Origin: Rhodospirillaceae bacterium
Lineage (GTDB): Bacteria > Pseudomonadota > Alphaproteobacteria > Rhodospirillales > JABHCV01
DNA length: 64,000 nt
NCBI GenBank assembly: GCA_018662005.1
Contig: JABJHA010000010.1
Location: 1-64,000, forward strand
Direction: 5' to 3'
Shown piece by piece: positions 8,188-17,572 of this stretch (positions are counted from its first letter, which is position 1; each line of letters starts with the position of its first letter). The notes under the pieces are model-generated. The model saw only the letters and a list, made by a program, of their open reading frames with translations. It was not told where the DNA came from and searched no databases. The translations under genes and the position numbers were made by a program.

Positions 8188-10649
8188 CGCGGCAAGGCCA
8201 GTTCTTTCAGTTTGGCGAACGGCGAATGGGGATCGTAGTGAACTTTCTTTACCGGCTTGGTCTTTCGGGATTGCTTTGGCCTTGCCTTGTTTTTACGGCG
8301 AATGGAAAACTGTTCGCCATCTTTATGAAAACCGAGCTCGTCCAAGATGGCGCTCATATCTTCGGCCCCGCACCCGGCCAATGATTGCAATTGGCTGTCG
8401 ATGGCAAAAGGCCCCTTTTTACCTAAGCCCCAGGCATGGGCGGCGATCCGCTCAAGAATATCAAGACGAAGCGCCAGCCTTCCTGCCGGGCGGTAGCCGA
8501 TGGCAGCAAGGTAACCTTGCGGGAAATCATCCGTCGGCAGGGATACCCTTCCCGGATGGGGAATGTCTGGCGGCTCTTTTAAGCCATTGGACAGTGCCCA
8601 CAACAAGCCCAGATAACCGGCCGGGGCGGGTTTTAACAGGCCAGGCAGATAAACACTGGCCCGGCCAATGACGATGCCAAGGGCCCGCAGAGTTTTGCGA
8701 TCCTCCCGGCCGAGGGCCGCAATTTGCTTTTCTGCTTTTGCTCGCGTCAGGCAGCCAAGGTTTTCGGCAAGCTGGAAAACGAGCCCTTTGGCAGCACCAC
8801 CGAGGGTCGCCTTGCGGGCGATGCTCAGGGGTTTCAGGAGATCGTTGAATTTGCCTTCAAGCCAGAGCGTGAGCCGCTTGTGGATACGGGCGCGGGCCGT
8901 CGTATCGAGCAATTGCGAGACCAGCACGTCGACATCCGGCGACAGCGGTTCCGACCCTTGTTTGAGGCGGGCAATGGTGAAGCCTGCGAAAACAACGTCA
9001 CCTTTTTCGCTTAAGGAAATCTTGCTATCAGGGGCTTGTTCCAGGTTTTGGATACGGGTTTGGATTTCCGGGCCAAGGGCCTGCCTTGCCGCTTGCAGGA
9101 TCGATTTATCAGCGGCGTCGGCAATGAAGCAGAAACCGTCAAGTTGCCCGATCCCGTGCCCTTCGACCATCACCGTACCGTCGCGACTGACGGCGGCGAG
9201 CATACCCGCAGGGTCGCGCAGACGTTTAACAAGAACCGCGGTACGTTGATCAACGAAGCGCTGGGTCAGGTGCTCGTGCAGGGCGTCGGACAGGCGGTCC
9301 TCAACGGCGCGGGTGCATTCCTGCCAGTGACCGGCGTCCACCAGCCAGTCGCCATGGTGGGCGACATAGGTCCAGGTGCGGATGTTTGCCAATCGGCCGG
9401 TCAGGGTTTCGATGTTGCCGTCGATGCGGTCAATTCGCTGCACATGATCGGCGATCCAGTCTGTTGGTAATTTGCCGGCCACAAGATGACCATAGATACG
9501 ACCAAGCAAACTGGCATGGGCGTCGCTCATGACTTTCCTGAAATCGGGAATCTGGCAAACATCCCATAGCAGGGCGACGGCGGCTGGGCCTGTCGCCATG
9601 GCGGCGATGTCATGATCGCCGGCCAATAGTGTCAGGGCCGCCTCGTCGTCGGCCCCACCGGCCCGTATCAGGCCCGGCAGTTCCGGGGGCATGGCAAGCG
9701 AGTCTTGCAGGGCGCCAAGGGTGCGCATATCCGGTTCCGGGTTGCGCCAGTAAATCAGCTTAATGGGTCGGAAGCGGTGTTGTTCGATGTCTTCGATGGT
9801 TTGCGGATCAGGGACCGTGGCATCGCCGGTCAGACCGAAGGTGCCGTCATTCATATGGCGTCCGGCGCGTCCGGCAATCTGCGCCAGTTCCGGCGGACTT
9901 AAGGGCCTGGAGCGTTTGCCGTCAAACTTGCGAGTGGCGGCGAAGGCGACGTGATCGACATCCATATTCAGGCCCATGCCGATGGCGTCGGTCGCGACAA
10001 GGACATCGACCTCGCCTGCCTGATACATGGCGACCTGGGCATTGCGGGTTCTGGGACTTAAAGCCCCCATCACCACCGCCGCCCCGCCCCGGTGGCGGCG
10101 CACTTGTTCGGCGATGGCGTAAACGTCGGTCGCCGAAAAAGCGACGATGGCGCTTTGCGGGGCGAGCCTGTTGATCTTGCGCTCACCTGCGTAGCTTAAG
10201 GTTGAAAAGCGCGGTCGCTGGTCAAAGGCAGCTTCGGGCACGAGTTTTCTGATCAGCGGCCTGATTGTTTCGGCACCCAGAAACAGGGTTTCCTCGCATC
10301 CCCTGGCGTGCAGCAGGCGGGCGGTGAAGACATGGCCACGTTCAGGGTCGGCGCACATCTGAATTTCGTCGACAGCGAGAAACGCGACAGGTTTGTCCAG
10401 CGGCATGGATTCAACGGTGCAGATAAAATAACGGGCCCCTGCGGGCAGGATCTTTTCCTCACCGGTAATCAGGGCAACAGCGGCTGCCCCCTTGGCGGCA
10501 ACGGCGCGCTCGTAATTTTCCCGCGCCAGCAAACGCAGGGGAAAACCAATGATCCCGGAGCGATGGGCGAGCAGGCGCTCCATGGCGAAGTGGGTCTTGC
10601 CGGTATTGGTTGGGCCGAGGACGGCAAGGATGCGGGGCTGATTGTTCAT
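8184..10649 (-). CDS. Suv3-like ATP-dependent RNA helicase
   Basis: This 821-residue superfamily 2 helicase has Walker A GPTNTGKTH at residues ~12-20, the Walker B variant DEIQM near 93, motif VAFSATD, and the C-terminal helicase motifs VATDAIGMGLNMDVDHV and QIAGRAGR. This combination is that of mitochondrial Suv3, the RNA helicase of the degradosome. The C-terminal half contains the Suv3-specific regions and ends in a very basic tail (NKARPKQSRKTKPVKK). Family members unwind RNA or RNA:DNA with 3'-5' polarity. It is first gene of an operon with the S4 protein. Confidence 0.92.
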   Translation of the reverse strand: MNNQPRILAVLGPTNTGKTHFAMERLLAHRSGIIGFPLRLLARENYERAVAAKGAAAVALITGEEKILPAGARYFICTVESMPLDKPVAFLAVDEIQMCADPERGHVFTARLLHARGCEETLFLGAETIRPLIRKLVPEAAFDQRPRFSTLSYAGERKINRLAPQSAIVAFSATDVYAIAEQVRRHRGGAAVVMGALSPRTRNAQVAMYQAGEVDVLVATDAIGMGLNMDVDHVAFAATRKFDGKRSRPLSPPELAQIAGRAGRHMNDGTFGLTGDATVPDPQTIEDIEQHRFRPIKLIYWRNPEPDMRTLGALQDSLAMPPELPGLIRAGGADDEAALTLLAGDHDIAAMATGPAAVALLWDVCQIPDFRKVMSDAHASLLGRIYGHLVAGKLPTDWIADHVQRIDRIDGNIETLTGRLANIRTWTYVAHHGDWLVDAGHWQECTRAVEDRLSDALHEHLTQRFVDQRTAVLVKRLRDPAGMLAAVSRDGTVMVEGHGIGQLDGFCFIADAADKSILQAARQALGPEIQTRIQNLEQAPDSKISLSEKGDVVFAGFTIARLKQGSEPLSPDVDVLVSQLLDTTARARIHKRLTLWLEGKFNDLLKPLSIARKATLGGAAKGLVFQLAENLGCLTRAKAEKQIAALGREDRKTLRALGIVIGRASVYLPGLLKPAPAGYLGLLWALSNGLKEPPDIPHPGRVSLPTDDFPQGYLAAIGYRPAGRLALRLDILERIAAHAWGLGKKGPFAIDSQLQSLAGCGAEDMSAILDELGFHKDGEQFSIRRKNKARPKQSRKTKPVKKVHYDPHSPFAKLKELALPR

Positions 10650-10659
10650 GGCGTCTTGG

Positions 10660-11388
10660 TCAGTTTAACGTGCTGTCAGGCATTTTGACCATAGGCACGA
10701 AAGCGACGGGCAGGGTAGTGCGAAAATGGACTTTACCGTCGTCCTGTTTGACCCCCACTTTCAAAAGCTGTGTTGAATATTGTGGGCCTACGGGCACGAC
10801 CATGCGACCGCCTCCTTTAAGTTGTCTGCAAAGGGCCTGGGGAATGCTAACGGGCGCTGCGGTTACCATAATAGCGTCAAACGGCGCTTCTTCCGGCCAC
10901 CCCTTATAGCCGTCGCCATGGCGAACCTTGACGTTGTCGAGGGAGAGGTCTTTGAGTCGCTCGGCTGCACTTTCGGCCAAGGATTTGACGCTTTCCATGG
11001 AAAACACAGAATCGGCGATGCCTGACAATACAGCGGCCTGATAACCTGATCCGGTGCCGACCTCGAGCACCCGGTCCGTTGGTTTCAGGTCCAGCAAGTC
11101 GGTCATTACGGCAACAATGTAGGGTTGCGAAATGGTCTGGCCGAAACCAATGGGTTGGGGGCGGTTGATGTAGGCTATCTTTTTCAGCCCCGGCGGCAGA
11201 AACTTGTGACGCGGCACATGCGCCAGCGCCGCCATGACGGTATCGGAGAAACTTCGCCGGCCGGTATAGGTCTCGGTCTCCAGCGCGTTATCCTGGATTT
11301 CGCAGAGTAACCGCTGCTGCATCTCGTCAATTTTGTTTCCGGTCATCGGTAAAAAATTCAAAGTTTTCAAAACGGGACTTGCGTCCAT
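10660..11388 (-). CDS. pcm: Protein-L-isoaspartate O-methyltransferase
   Basis: This enzyme methylates L-isoaspartyl residues in damaged proteins so they can reset to aspartate. The SAM motif VLEVGTGSGYQAAVLS and the conserved RPQPIGFGQTISQPYIVA segment identify the family. Start options are 11388 (MDASPV, used here), 11346 (MTGNK) and upstream methionines to 11430; none has a strong ribosome site. With 11388 the protein has 242 residues, longer than the usual ~210. It is divergent from htpG and 10 bp upstream of nothing else on its strand except the helicase start. Confidence 0.9.
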   Translation of the reverse strand: MDASPVLKTLNFLPMTGNKIDEMQQRLLCEIQDNALETETYTGRRSFSDTVMAALAHVPRHKFLPPGLKKIAYINRPQPIGFGQTISQPYIVAVMTDLLDLKPTDRVLEVGTGSGYQAAVLSGIADSVFSMESVKSLAESAAERLKDLSLDNVKVRHGDGYKGWPEEAPFDAIMVTAAPVSIPQALCRQLKGGGRMVVPVGPQYSTQLLKVGVKQDDGKVHFRTTLPVAFVPMVKMPDSTLN

Positions 11389-11457
11389 GTGGATTCTCGC
11401 ACATATCTCCCGCATATAATTTTTTTTCAATCGGTGAGTGGGGATAACAAGGACGTT

Positions 11458-13368
11458 ATGGCTAAGGAAAAATTTACATTTCAGGCGGAAGTCAGCAAGC
11501 TTCTCGATATCGTCGCGCGTTCATTATACAGCCAGAAGGAAATTTTCCTGCGCGAACTGGCTTCAAATGCATCAGACGCCTGTGACAAACTGCGTTATGC
11601 CGTCCTGACCGATCCTTCCCTAAGTGATGGAGAAGGCGATTTCAGAATTATCCTTGGCGTCGACGCCAAAGCCAAGACCCTGTCCATATCCGATAACGGC
11701 ATCGGGATGAGTCACGAAGAACTGATTGAAACCCTGGGCACCATCGCCAAATCTGGCACCGAGGCTTTTCTGGCCCAGGCAAACGCCAATGCGGAGGCTG
11801 AAAAGAAAGGCAAATCCAAGGATAAGGATAATGTCTCGCTGATCGGCCAGTTCGGGGTCGGTTTCTATTCGGCCTTTATGGTTGCCTCCCAGGTTGATGT
11901 TTTGACCCGCAAGGCTGGTCAGGAAGAGGCTTTCCTGTGGAGTTCGGACGGCAGGGGTGAGTTCACCATCGAAACCGCCAAGCGCGACGGATGCGGCACC
12001 ACCGTGACCCTGCACCTGAACAAGGAAGACAAGGAATACCTGGACGAGCCGCGCATCAGCCATATCATCAAGGCCCATTCGGACCACATCGGCATTCCCA
12101 TTATCTTTAAGGATGGCGAGCGCGAGGAAACCCTGAATTCTGCTTCGGCCCTATGGACGTTGCAAAAAAGCGAGATCAAGCCCGAACACTATACGGAATT
12201 CTACCATCATGTAGCCCATGCTTTTGATGAGCCGTGGCTGACCCTGCACAACAGGGTCGAGGGCGTGATGAGCTACACCAATCTGTTGTTCATCCCAACA
12301 ATGGCGCCATTCGATCTGTTCACGCCGGAACGAAAAGGCCATGTCAAACTGTACGTTAACCGGGTTTTCATCACCGAAGATTGCGAAGGACTGTTGCCGC
12401 CTTACATGCGCTTCCTGCGCGGTATTGTCGATTCCGAAGACCTGCCCCTGAACATCAGCCGCGAGATGTTCCAGCATGACCCGCGTCTCGCCAAAATAAA
12501 AACCGGCCTGACCAAACGGGTATTGACCGAACTGAAGAAAAAGGCCGAGAAAACACCCGAGGAATATGCCGCATTCTGGGAAAATTTCGGGGCTGTCCTC
12601 AAAGAAGGTATTTATGAGGATCAGACCAACCGGGAGAAAATTCTCGAGGTGTCGCGTTTTCAGACGACCGCATCCGATGGACTGCGCAGCCTGTCTGACA
12701 TCGTCGCCGATATGAAAGAAGGCCAGGACGCGATCTATTATATTACCGGTGACAATCTTGAGACGGTTCGCCAAAGCCCGCAGCTTGAAGGTTTCCGGTC
12801 GCGCGGGGTCGAGGTCTTGTTGATGACCGACCCGGTCGATGAATTTTGGCTGCCTGCTGTCGGTTCTTTCGAGGACAAGCCCTTCAAATCGGTAACCCGG
12901 GGTGGTGCCGACCTTGATAACATCAAGGAAGAAGACGCTGACAAGGACACCAAAGACAAAAAGAAGAAAGATAAGAAGCAGGCGCCGGGAATTGACGAAC
13001 TGATCGCCTCGTTGAAAATTTCATTAGGTGACGCGGTTAAGGATGTCGCCGTTTCCGAACGCCTGACCGACAGTCCGGTTTGTCTGGTTTCCGGCGAAGG
13101 TGACATGGATATTCAACTGGAAAGGATGCTCAAACAACACAAGCAACTGGACCAGTCAACGCCGCGCATTCTTGAAATCAATGCAGATCACGCACTCATC
13201 GTTAAGCTTGCCGGACTGGCCAAAGAGGGTAAGGGCAGCAGCGACGAGATCAAAGAAGCCGCCTTTCTGCTGCTTGATCAGGCGCGTCTGGTAGAAGGCG
13301 AGACCCTGTCCGACGTTGCCGAGTTCGCCCGCCGCATGAGCTCGATGATGGAACGTGGGTTGGTCTGA
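11458..13368 (+). CDS. htpG: Molecular chaperone HtpG (Hsp90)
   Basis: This 636-residue Hsp90 starts at ATG 11458 behind AAGGACGTT, not at the upstream frame extension. The GHKL ATPase domain has the motifs [28 protein letters not shown] and [15 protein letters not shown]. The middle domain contains [12 protein letters not shown] Lys/Asp-rich linker ([18 protein letters not shown]) precedes the dimerisation domain. HtpG assists folding and remodelling of client proteins during heat and other stress. A TATAAT element lies at 11415-11420, but no convincing -35 or RpoH site was seen. It overlaps the YchJ start by one base. Confidence 0.97.
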   Translation: MAKEKFTFQAEVSKLLDIVARSLYSQKEIFLRELASNASDACDKLRYAVLTDPSLSDGEGDFRIILGVDAKAKTLSISDNGIGMSHEELIETLGTIAKSGTEAFLAQANANAEAEKKGKSKDKDNVSLIGQFGVGFYSAFMVASQVDVLTRKAGQEEAFLWSSDGRGEFTIETAKRDGCGTTVTLHLNKEDKEYLDEPRISHIIKAHSDHIGIPIIFKDGEREETLNSASALWTLQKSEIKPEHYTEFYHHVAHAFDEPWLTLHNRVEGVMSYTNLLFIPTMAPFDLFTPERKGHVKLYVNRVFITEDCEGLLPPYMRFLRGIVDSEDLPLNISREMFQHDPRLAKIKTGLTKRVLTELKKKAEKTPEEYAAFWENFGAVLKEGIYEDQTNREKILEVSRFQTTASDGLRSLSDIVADMKEGQDAIYYITGDNLETVRQSPQLEGFRSRGVEVLLMTDPVDEFWLPAVGSFEDKPFKSVTRGGADLDNIKEEDADKDTKDKKKKDKKQAPGIDELIASLKISLGDAVKDVAVSERLTDSPVCLVSGEGDMDIQLERMLKQHKQLDQSTPRILEINADHALIVKLAGLAKEGKGSSDEIKEAAFLLLDQARLVEGETLSDVAEFARRMSSMMERGLV

Positions 13369-13847
13369 TGAGCACATGTCCCTGCGGCTCCAGCCTTCAA
13401 TTTGAAGCGTGCTGCGAACCTTTTATTGCGGGAAAGCCAGCGCCAACGGCCCTCGCCCTGATGCGTTCGCGCTACACAGCTTATTCCCTGGGCAACAAAG
13501 ACTACCTGATCGAAACCCTGGCCCCCGAAATGCGCGATGATGATGACGAGGAAGACGTCAGCAAAACCGCAAACATGAAGTGGTTGGGGCTTGAAATACG
13601 CGATTTCAGCGAAGGCGGGGAAGGTGACGACAAGGGCAGCGTCGAGTTCGTCGCCAAATACAAAATCGGCAATAATGCCGGCATACACCACGAGCGCTCC
13701 GGTTTTCGCCGCGAGGGTGATCGCTGGTACTGCCTGGGCGGGGAAATCAACCCCAAGCCGGAACAGCGCATCGCCCAAAAGGTCGGTCGAAACGATCCCT
13801 GTCCCTGCGGCTCAGGTAAAAAATTCAAGAAGTGTTGCGGCGCTTAA
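13368..13847 (+). CDS. YchJ family (UPF0225) SEC-C motif protein
   Basis: This 159-residue protein has SEC-C zinc-binding motifs at both ends: [13 protein letters not shown] (residues 4-16) and [13 protein letters not shown] at the C terminus. The central domain ([18 protein letters not shown] ... FVAKY) is of the NTF2-like YchJ type. SEC-C motifs bind zinc and often contact proteins such as SecB. The cellular role of YchJ is unknown. It shares a base with the htpG stop, so probably is co-expressed, and overlaps the convergent EamA gene by 23 bp. Confidence 0.9.
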   Translation: MSTCPCGSSLQFEACCEPFIAGKPAPTALALMRSRYTAYSLGNKDYLIETLAPEMRDDDDEEDVSKTANMKWLGLEIRDFSEGGEGDDKGSVEFVAKYKIGNNAGIHHERSGFRREGDRWYCLGGEINPKPEQRIAQKVGRNDPCPCGSGKKFKKCCGA

Positions 13848-14736
13848 ATAATCCAAACACCCGCCCGTCGACACAGGCGAGTCCTGTAAAAATCAGAATC
13901 ATGCCAATGATAGCGTTCTGGCTTAGCCTCTCGCCAAGTATGACGATGCCCAGCATGACTGCGCTGACGGGCACCAGGAAGGTGACCAGCAGCAGGTTTG
14001 TCGCCCCGGCTTTCGCCAGAATGTGAAAATAGATCAGGTAGGCCACCGACGTGCTAACCAGCGCCATGGCGAGCAATGAGCCCAGGCTTGCCATGTCCGG
14101 ACTCGCTTCAAGCGGGCTTTCAACAATCAGTGCAACCGGTAGCATGATGATGCTGGAGGCAACCAGCATTCCCGTCGCCGCCACCGAGGTGGGATGGCGG
14201 CTCAGGCGGCGACCGTAAATTCCTGCGAAGGAATAACAGATGGCGGCTCCCAGTATGGCGATCTTGCCCCAAGCCTGACCGTCCATGCTGTCCAGGGCGT
14301 CCGGGCCGATCAGGACGCTAACGCCGAAAATACCGAAGAAAATGCCGACACCCTTGTTGACGTTCAGTTTTTCGTCCGTGGTCAGCAGGTGGGCGAGGGC
14401 GACGGTGAACAGCGGCGTCGTCGCGTTCAACACCGAAGCCAGGCCGCTATCAATATAGGACTGCCCCCAGACGATCAGTGAAAACGGGATCATGTTGTTA
14501 AGGCCGCCCATGACGAAAAATTGCCCCCAGCTGCGGGCATCCAGTGGCATTCGTTTGCCGCTCAAATAGACGTAAGCAAGCAGGGCGACGGCGGCCAGTG
14601 AGACGCGGCCGGCAACAATGGTCAGCGGTTCAAGATCCCGCAAGACAATTTCGGCAAAGAAAAACGGGCCACCCCATATCAACGACAGGAGCACCAGCAG
14701 GAACCATTCGCGCGGGGCCATGGTGGGGCCGCTCAA
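13825..14736 (-). CDS. DMT/EamA family transporter
   Basis: This 303-residue membrane protein has ten hydrophobic helices arranged as two EamA repeats (residues ~10-140 and ~155-290). The typical [14 protein letters not shown] opening and a second-repeat end [18 protein letters not shown] are visible. EamA carriers usually export amino acids or other small metabolites; the substrate cannot be deduced. It follows ogt with a 4-base overlap and so is the last gene of the DNA alkylation repair operon, an association that may be only transcriptional. Confidence 0.88.
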   Translation of the reverse strand: MSGPTMAPREWFLLVLLSLIWGGPFFFAEIVLRDLEPLTIVAGRVSLAAVALLAYVYLSGKRMPLDARSWGQFFVMGGLNNMIPFSLIVWGQSYIDSGLASVLNATTPLFTVALAHLLTTDEKLNVNKGVGIFFGIFGVSVLIGPDALDSMDGQAWGKIAILGAAICYSFAGIYGRRLSRHPTSVAATGMLVASSIIMLPVALIVESPLEASPDMASLGSLLAMALVSTSVAYLIYFHILAKAGATNLLLVTFLVPVSAVMLGIVILGERLSQNAIIGMILIFTGLACVDGRVFGLFKRRNTS

Positions 14737-15227
14737 AGACTTCCCTCCAGTGCCAGAAGCTGGCGCTTGCGCTCGAGCCCGCCGGCGTAACCGGCCAATG
14801 TTCCATTGCTGGCGATGACCCGGTGGCAGGGAATAATGATGGCTACCGGGTTGCGACCGTTGGCCGTACCGACGGCGCGCTGGGCCTTCGGCCTGCCAAT
14901 GTTACTGGCAAGCTCGCGGTATGAAAGGGTGCCGCCGTGGGGAATCTTTTGCAGCGCTTTCCAGACGGCTTGCTGAAAAGTGGTGCCACCGACGTTCAAT
15001 TTCAGGCCCCTGAAGGCGTCCCGCTCGCCCTTGAAGTAGGCACTGACACGCCCGCGAATGTTAAGCGGGTTTTTCTGTGCCGCTTTTTCATAAGGGCCGA
15101 AGCGCTTTAACTGTTGCTCAATACGCTCAGGGTCATCGCTGAATTCCAGAACGCACAGGGCGTCGCCCAGGACCACCGCGGCCATCTCGCCCAAGGGGGT
15201 CGAAAAAGTATCGAAAATAAGTTTCAT
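14733..15227 (-). CDS. ogt: Methylated-DNA-[protein]-cysteine S-methyltransferase
   Basis: This 164-residue suicide repair protein transfers the methyl group from O6-methylguanine (or O4-methylthymine) to its own cysteine. The active site PCHRVIASNGTLAGYAGG is intact near residue 133. The helix-turn-helix segment LSYRELASNIGRPKAQRAVG precedes it. The start ATG 15227 (MKLIFDTFSTPLGEM) overlaps the end of the Ada/AlkA fusion by 4 bases, so expression is coupled. This reconstitutes, from two genes, the functions of E. coli Ada plus AlkA. Confidence 0.93.
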   Translation of the reverse strand: MKLIFDTFSTPLGEMAAVVLGDALCVLEFSDDPERIEQQLKRFGPYEKAAQKNPLNIRGRVSAYFKGERDAFRGLKLNVGGTTFQQAVWKALQKIPHGGTLSYRELASNIGRPKAQRAVGTANGRNPVAIIIPCHRVIASNGTLAGYAGGLERKRQLLALEGSL

Positions 15228-16699
15228 GGTTTTGATTTCCTTTTTGGCGACGGCAACATCGCCCATAAATGCATAGCGGCGTAGGCCCGCCACGGTCGCC
15301 AGTTTTCGGCCCGCTCGTCCAGTTCGCGGGCACTCATTTCTAGCCCCAAGGCTTTACACGCGTTGAGTAAACCCAGATCGCCTGTCGGGAAGGCGTCCGG
15401 TTCGCCCAGCGCCCGCATGGCGATGTATTGGGCCGTCCACGGCCCGATGCCGGGAAGAGCTGTTAGACGAGCCTGGGCATCTTCAAGGCCTGAGGATACG
15501 TCCAGACCCAAATCATCATCTGCAAAGGCCCGGCTTAAACCGCGCAGGGTTTGGGTACGACGCTTGGTCAGGCCGATGTTTGATAAGTCGGCTTCGGCCA
15601 ATGCCTCAGGGGTCGGGAACAAATGGCTTAGTTCCGAACCGTTGGGATTTTTTATAGGGGCCCCATAGGCTGTGGCGAGCCGACTGGCGAAGGTGCGGGC
15701 GGCGGCGACACTGATCTGCTGGCCAAGCACGGCGCGAACGGCAATCTCAAACGCCTCCCAGGCTCCGGGAATGCGCAACCCGGGCCGCGTCTTGATCGAT
15801 TTTGCCAGCAACGGATCGCGACAAAGATGGGCGTTGATCGCAACACTGTCAGCGTCCAGATCGAACAGGCGGCGGCTGCGTTCGATCACCGTTTGCAAGT
15901 TACTGGTATCGGCAAGGGAAACCGTGACCTTAAGGTGGTCGCCTTCGGCGGCATGTTGGACTTCCAGAATGCCCTGTTGTTTTTCGATGGCAATAGTACG
16001 CCGGTATGAATTGTCACTGACGCTTTCAACGCCGGGAATGGCGCGGGTTTGTAAAAAACCGATCAAGCGGGGCCAATCATATGGGGGTCTGACGGCCAGT
16101 TTCAGGGTCAGGCCAGCGTCATCGCTGCCGTCACGATCTTCGTTCATGCGGCGCAGTTCGCGCGGTGGGCGTGCGTAGATTTTCTGGAATGTGGAATTAA
16201 AGCGGCGGATCGAGCCAAACCCTGCAGCCAGGGCGATGTCGGTCAGCGGCAGGGCCGTCTCGTTGACCAGTTTTTTGGCGAACAGGACCCTACGGGTTTG
16301 CGCCACTGCTTTTGGTCCGACACCGACATGCTCAAGAAACAAACGCCGCAAGTGACGCTCGCCGACACCCAGACGGGCTGCCAGATCGTCGACGCTGGAG
16401 GTGTCCAACGCCCCTTCGTTAATCAACCGCAGAGCCCTGCTGACAGTTGTCGAAACACCGTTCCAGGCGGGGCCACCGGGGGCGGCTTCCGGGCGGCATC
16501 TCAGGCAGGGCCGAAAACCGGCATGCATGGCGGCGGCGGCATTTTCAAAGAACTGGCAGTTTTTCTGCTTGGGCGTGATTGCGGGGCAAACAGGTCGACA
16601 GAAGATACCCGTCGACACCACGGCCGTAAAAAAACGTCCGTCGAAACGCGGGTCACGGCTTTTGACGGCCCTGTAACAGGTTTTAGAATCATATTCCAT
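15224..16699 (-). CDS. alkA: Ada-type zinc/AraC regulator fused to AlkA DNA glycosylase
   Basis: This 491-residue three-part protein has an N-terminal Ada zinc domain with Cys34, Cys38, Cys65 and Cys68 in exactly the Ada spacing. One of them (Cys34) would accept methyl groups from phosphotriesters. An AraC-type DNA-binding domain (~85-185) follows, then an AlkA N-terminal domain. The last part is an HhH-GPD glycosylase domain (LTALPGIGPWTAQYIAMRALGEP) with a catalytic Asp in the FPTGDLGL segment. It likely senses methylation damage, activates its own operon and excises 3-methyladenine. It is first gene in the operon with ogt. Confidence 0.92.
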   Translation of the reverse strand: MEYDSKTCYRAVKSRDPRFDGRFFTAVVSTGIFCRPVCPAITPKQKNCQFFENAAAAMHAGFRPCLRCRPEAAPGGPAWNGVSTTVSRALRLINEGALDTSSVDDLAARLGVGERHLRRLFLEHVGVGPKAVAQTRRVLFAKKLVNETALPLTDIALAAGFGSIRRFNSTFQKIYARPPRELRRMNEDRDGSDDAGLTLKLAVRPPYDWPRLIGFLQTRAIPGVESVSDNSYRRTIAIEKQQGILEVQHAAEGDHLKVTVSLADTSNLQTVIERSRRLFDLDADSVAINAHLCRDPLLAKSIKTRPGLRIPGAWEAFEIAVRAVLGQQISVAAARTFASRLATAYGAPIKNPNGSELSHLFPTPEALAEADLSNIGLTKRRTQTLRGLSRAFADDDLGLDVSSGLEDAQARLTALPGIGPWTAQYIAMRALGEPDAFPTGDLGLLNACKALGLEMSARELDERAENWRPWRAYAAMHLWAMLPSPKRKSKP

Positions 16700-16763
16700 G
16701 GTTCCAGTATATCCTTAATCAGGATTTTGACTGGCCATTTTCGGACATGGACTAAAGTTTAAA

Positions 16764-17498
16764 TTAATTGATGGTGATGCTGGCCGCACCCAGGATTGCG
16801 CCGGTGGCGCGGGATTGGATAATAACGGCGCAGGCATCGCCGCTGTCATCAAGCGGCAGGGACAGGCTTGTTTTATTGCCGCTCCAGGAACCAATTTTTT
16901 TGACGGACCTGACGACATTGCGATTGGTAATGGATTTGCCGGAATTCTCGCCGCGTTTTACGCTGGTGGTGTGCTCCTTGTCATAAATCACCATGTGGAT
17001 ATCGGCGTTGAGCTGCCGGTTCGCATCCTCGAGCAAGACCTGCACCGCGCTGCCGTTGCGCTGCAAGTGCACATCGACAGTGGTCAATTTACGGGCTTCC
17101 TTGATTTGCCTGGCGATGGTCTGGCGGTCAGACCCGGTTCCCTGTAGAGTTCCCTGCACGACCATTTGCGGCGTGTAGATGTAGCGCAGATCCATATATT
17201 GGGCGTAAGTACGCTGGCGGCTGGTGTTGGCGGCACTGGAATAGGGGTCCTTCCAACCCAGATTATCCCAGTAATCCACATGGAAGGATAACGCCAAAAT
17301 ACCCCGGCTTTCATCCAGAGCAGCCAGTTCACCAAGATAGGCATCAGCGGGTGGGCATGAAGAACATCCCTGGGATGTGAACAATTCGACCACGGTCAGG
17401 GGTTTGTCCGTGTCTGCGACGGCCATGGAGACGGGCAGTGACAGCGAGACGGCGATAAAGAAAATGAGAGTCGAAAATTTTTTTAACCGGTAAATCAT
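16764..17498 (-). CDS. DUF1223 secreted thioredoxin-like protein
   Basis: This 244-residue protein starts at ATG 17498 and has a cleavable signal peptide (residues ~1-28, ending AVA). The mature N terminus carries VVELFTSQGCSSCPPAD, a CxxC motif in a thioredoxin-like fold, followed by SFHVDYWDNLGWKDP, the DUF1223 signature. These proteins are periplasmic and of unknown function; a redox or metal role is often guessed from the CxxC. It is divergent from the aminotransferase, with about 75 bp between starts. Confidence 0.87.
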   Translation of the reverse strand: MIYRLKKFSTLIFFIAVSLSLPVSMAVADTDKPLTVVELFTSQGCSSCPPADAYLGELAALDESRGILALSFHVDYWDNLGWKDPYSSAANTSRQRTYAQYMDLRYIYTPQMVVQGTLQGTGSDRQTIARQIKEARKLTTVDVHLQRNGSAVQVLLEDANRQLNADIHMVIYDKEHTTSVKRGENSGKSITNRNVVRSVKKIGSWSGNKTSLSLPLDDSGDACAVIIQSRATGAILGAASITIN

Positions 17499-17572
17499 CG
17501 CTTGTTGATAAACTGCCTGCATAAAATATGCTAATCACAAGCAATCACATACAAGTGAAGGCGTTTAAGGAA

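Noticed and set aside
11378-11420. RpoH heat-shock promoter for htpG
   Set aside because: CTTGCG and a CCGCATAT-like -10 are present but the spacing is about 26 bp, far from the 12-16 bp expected.
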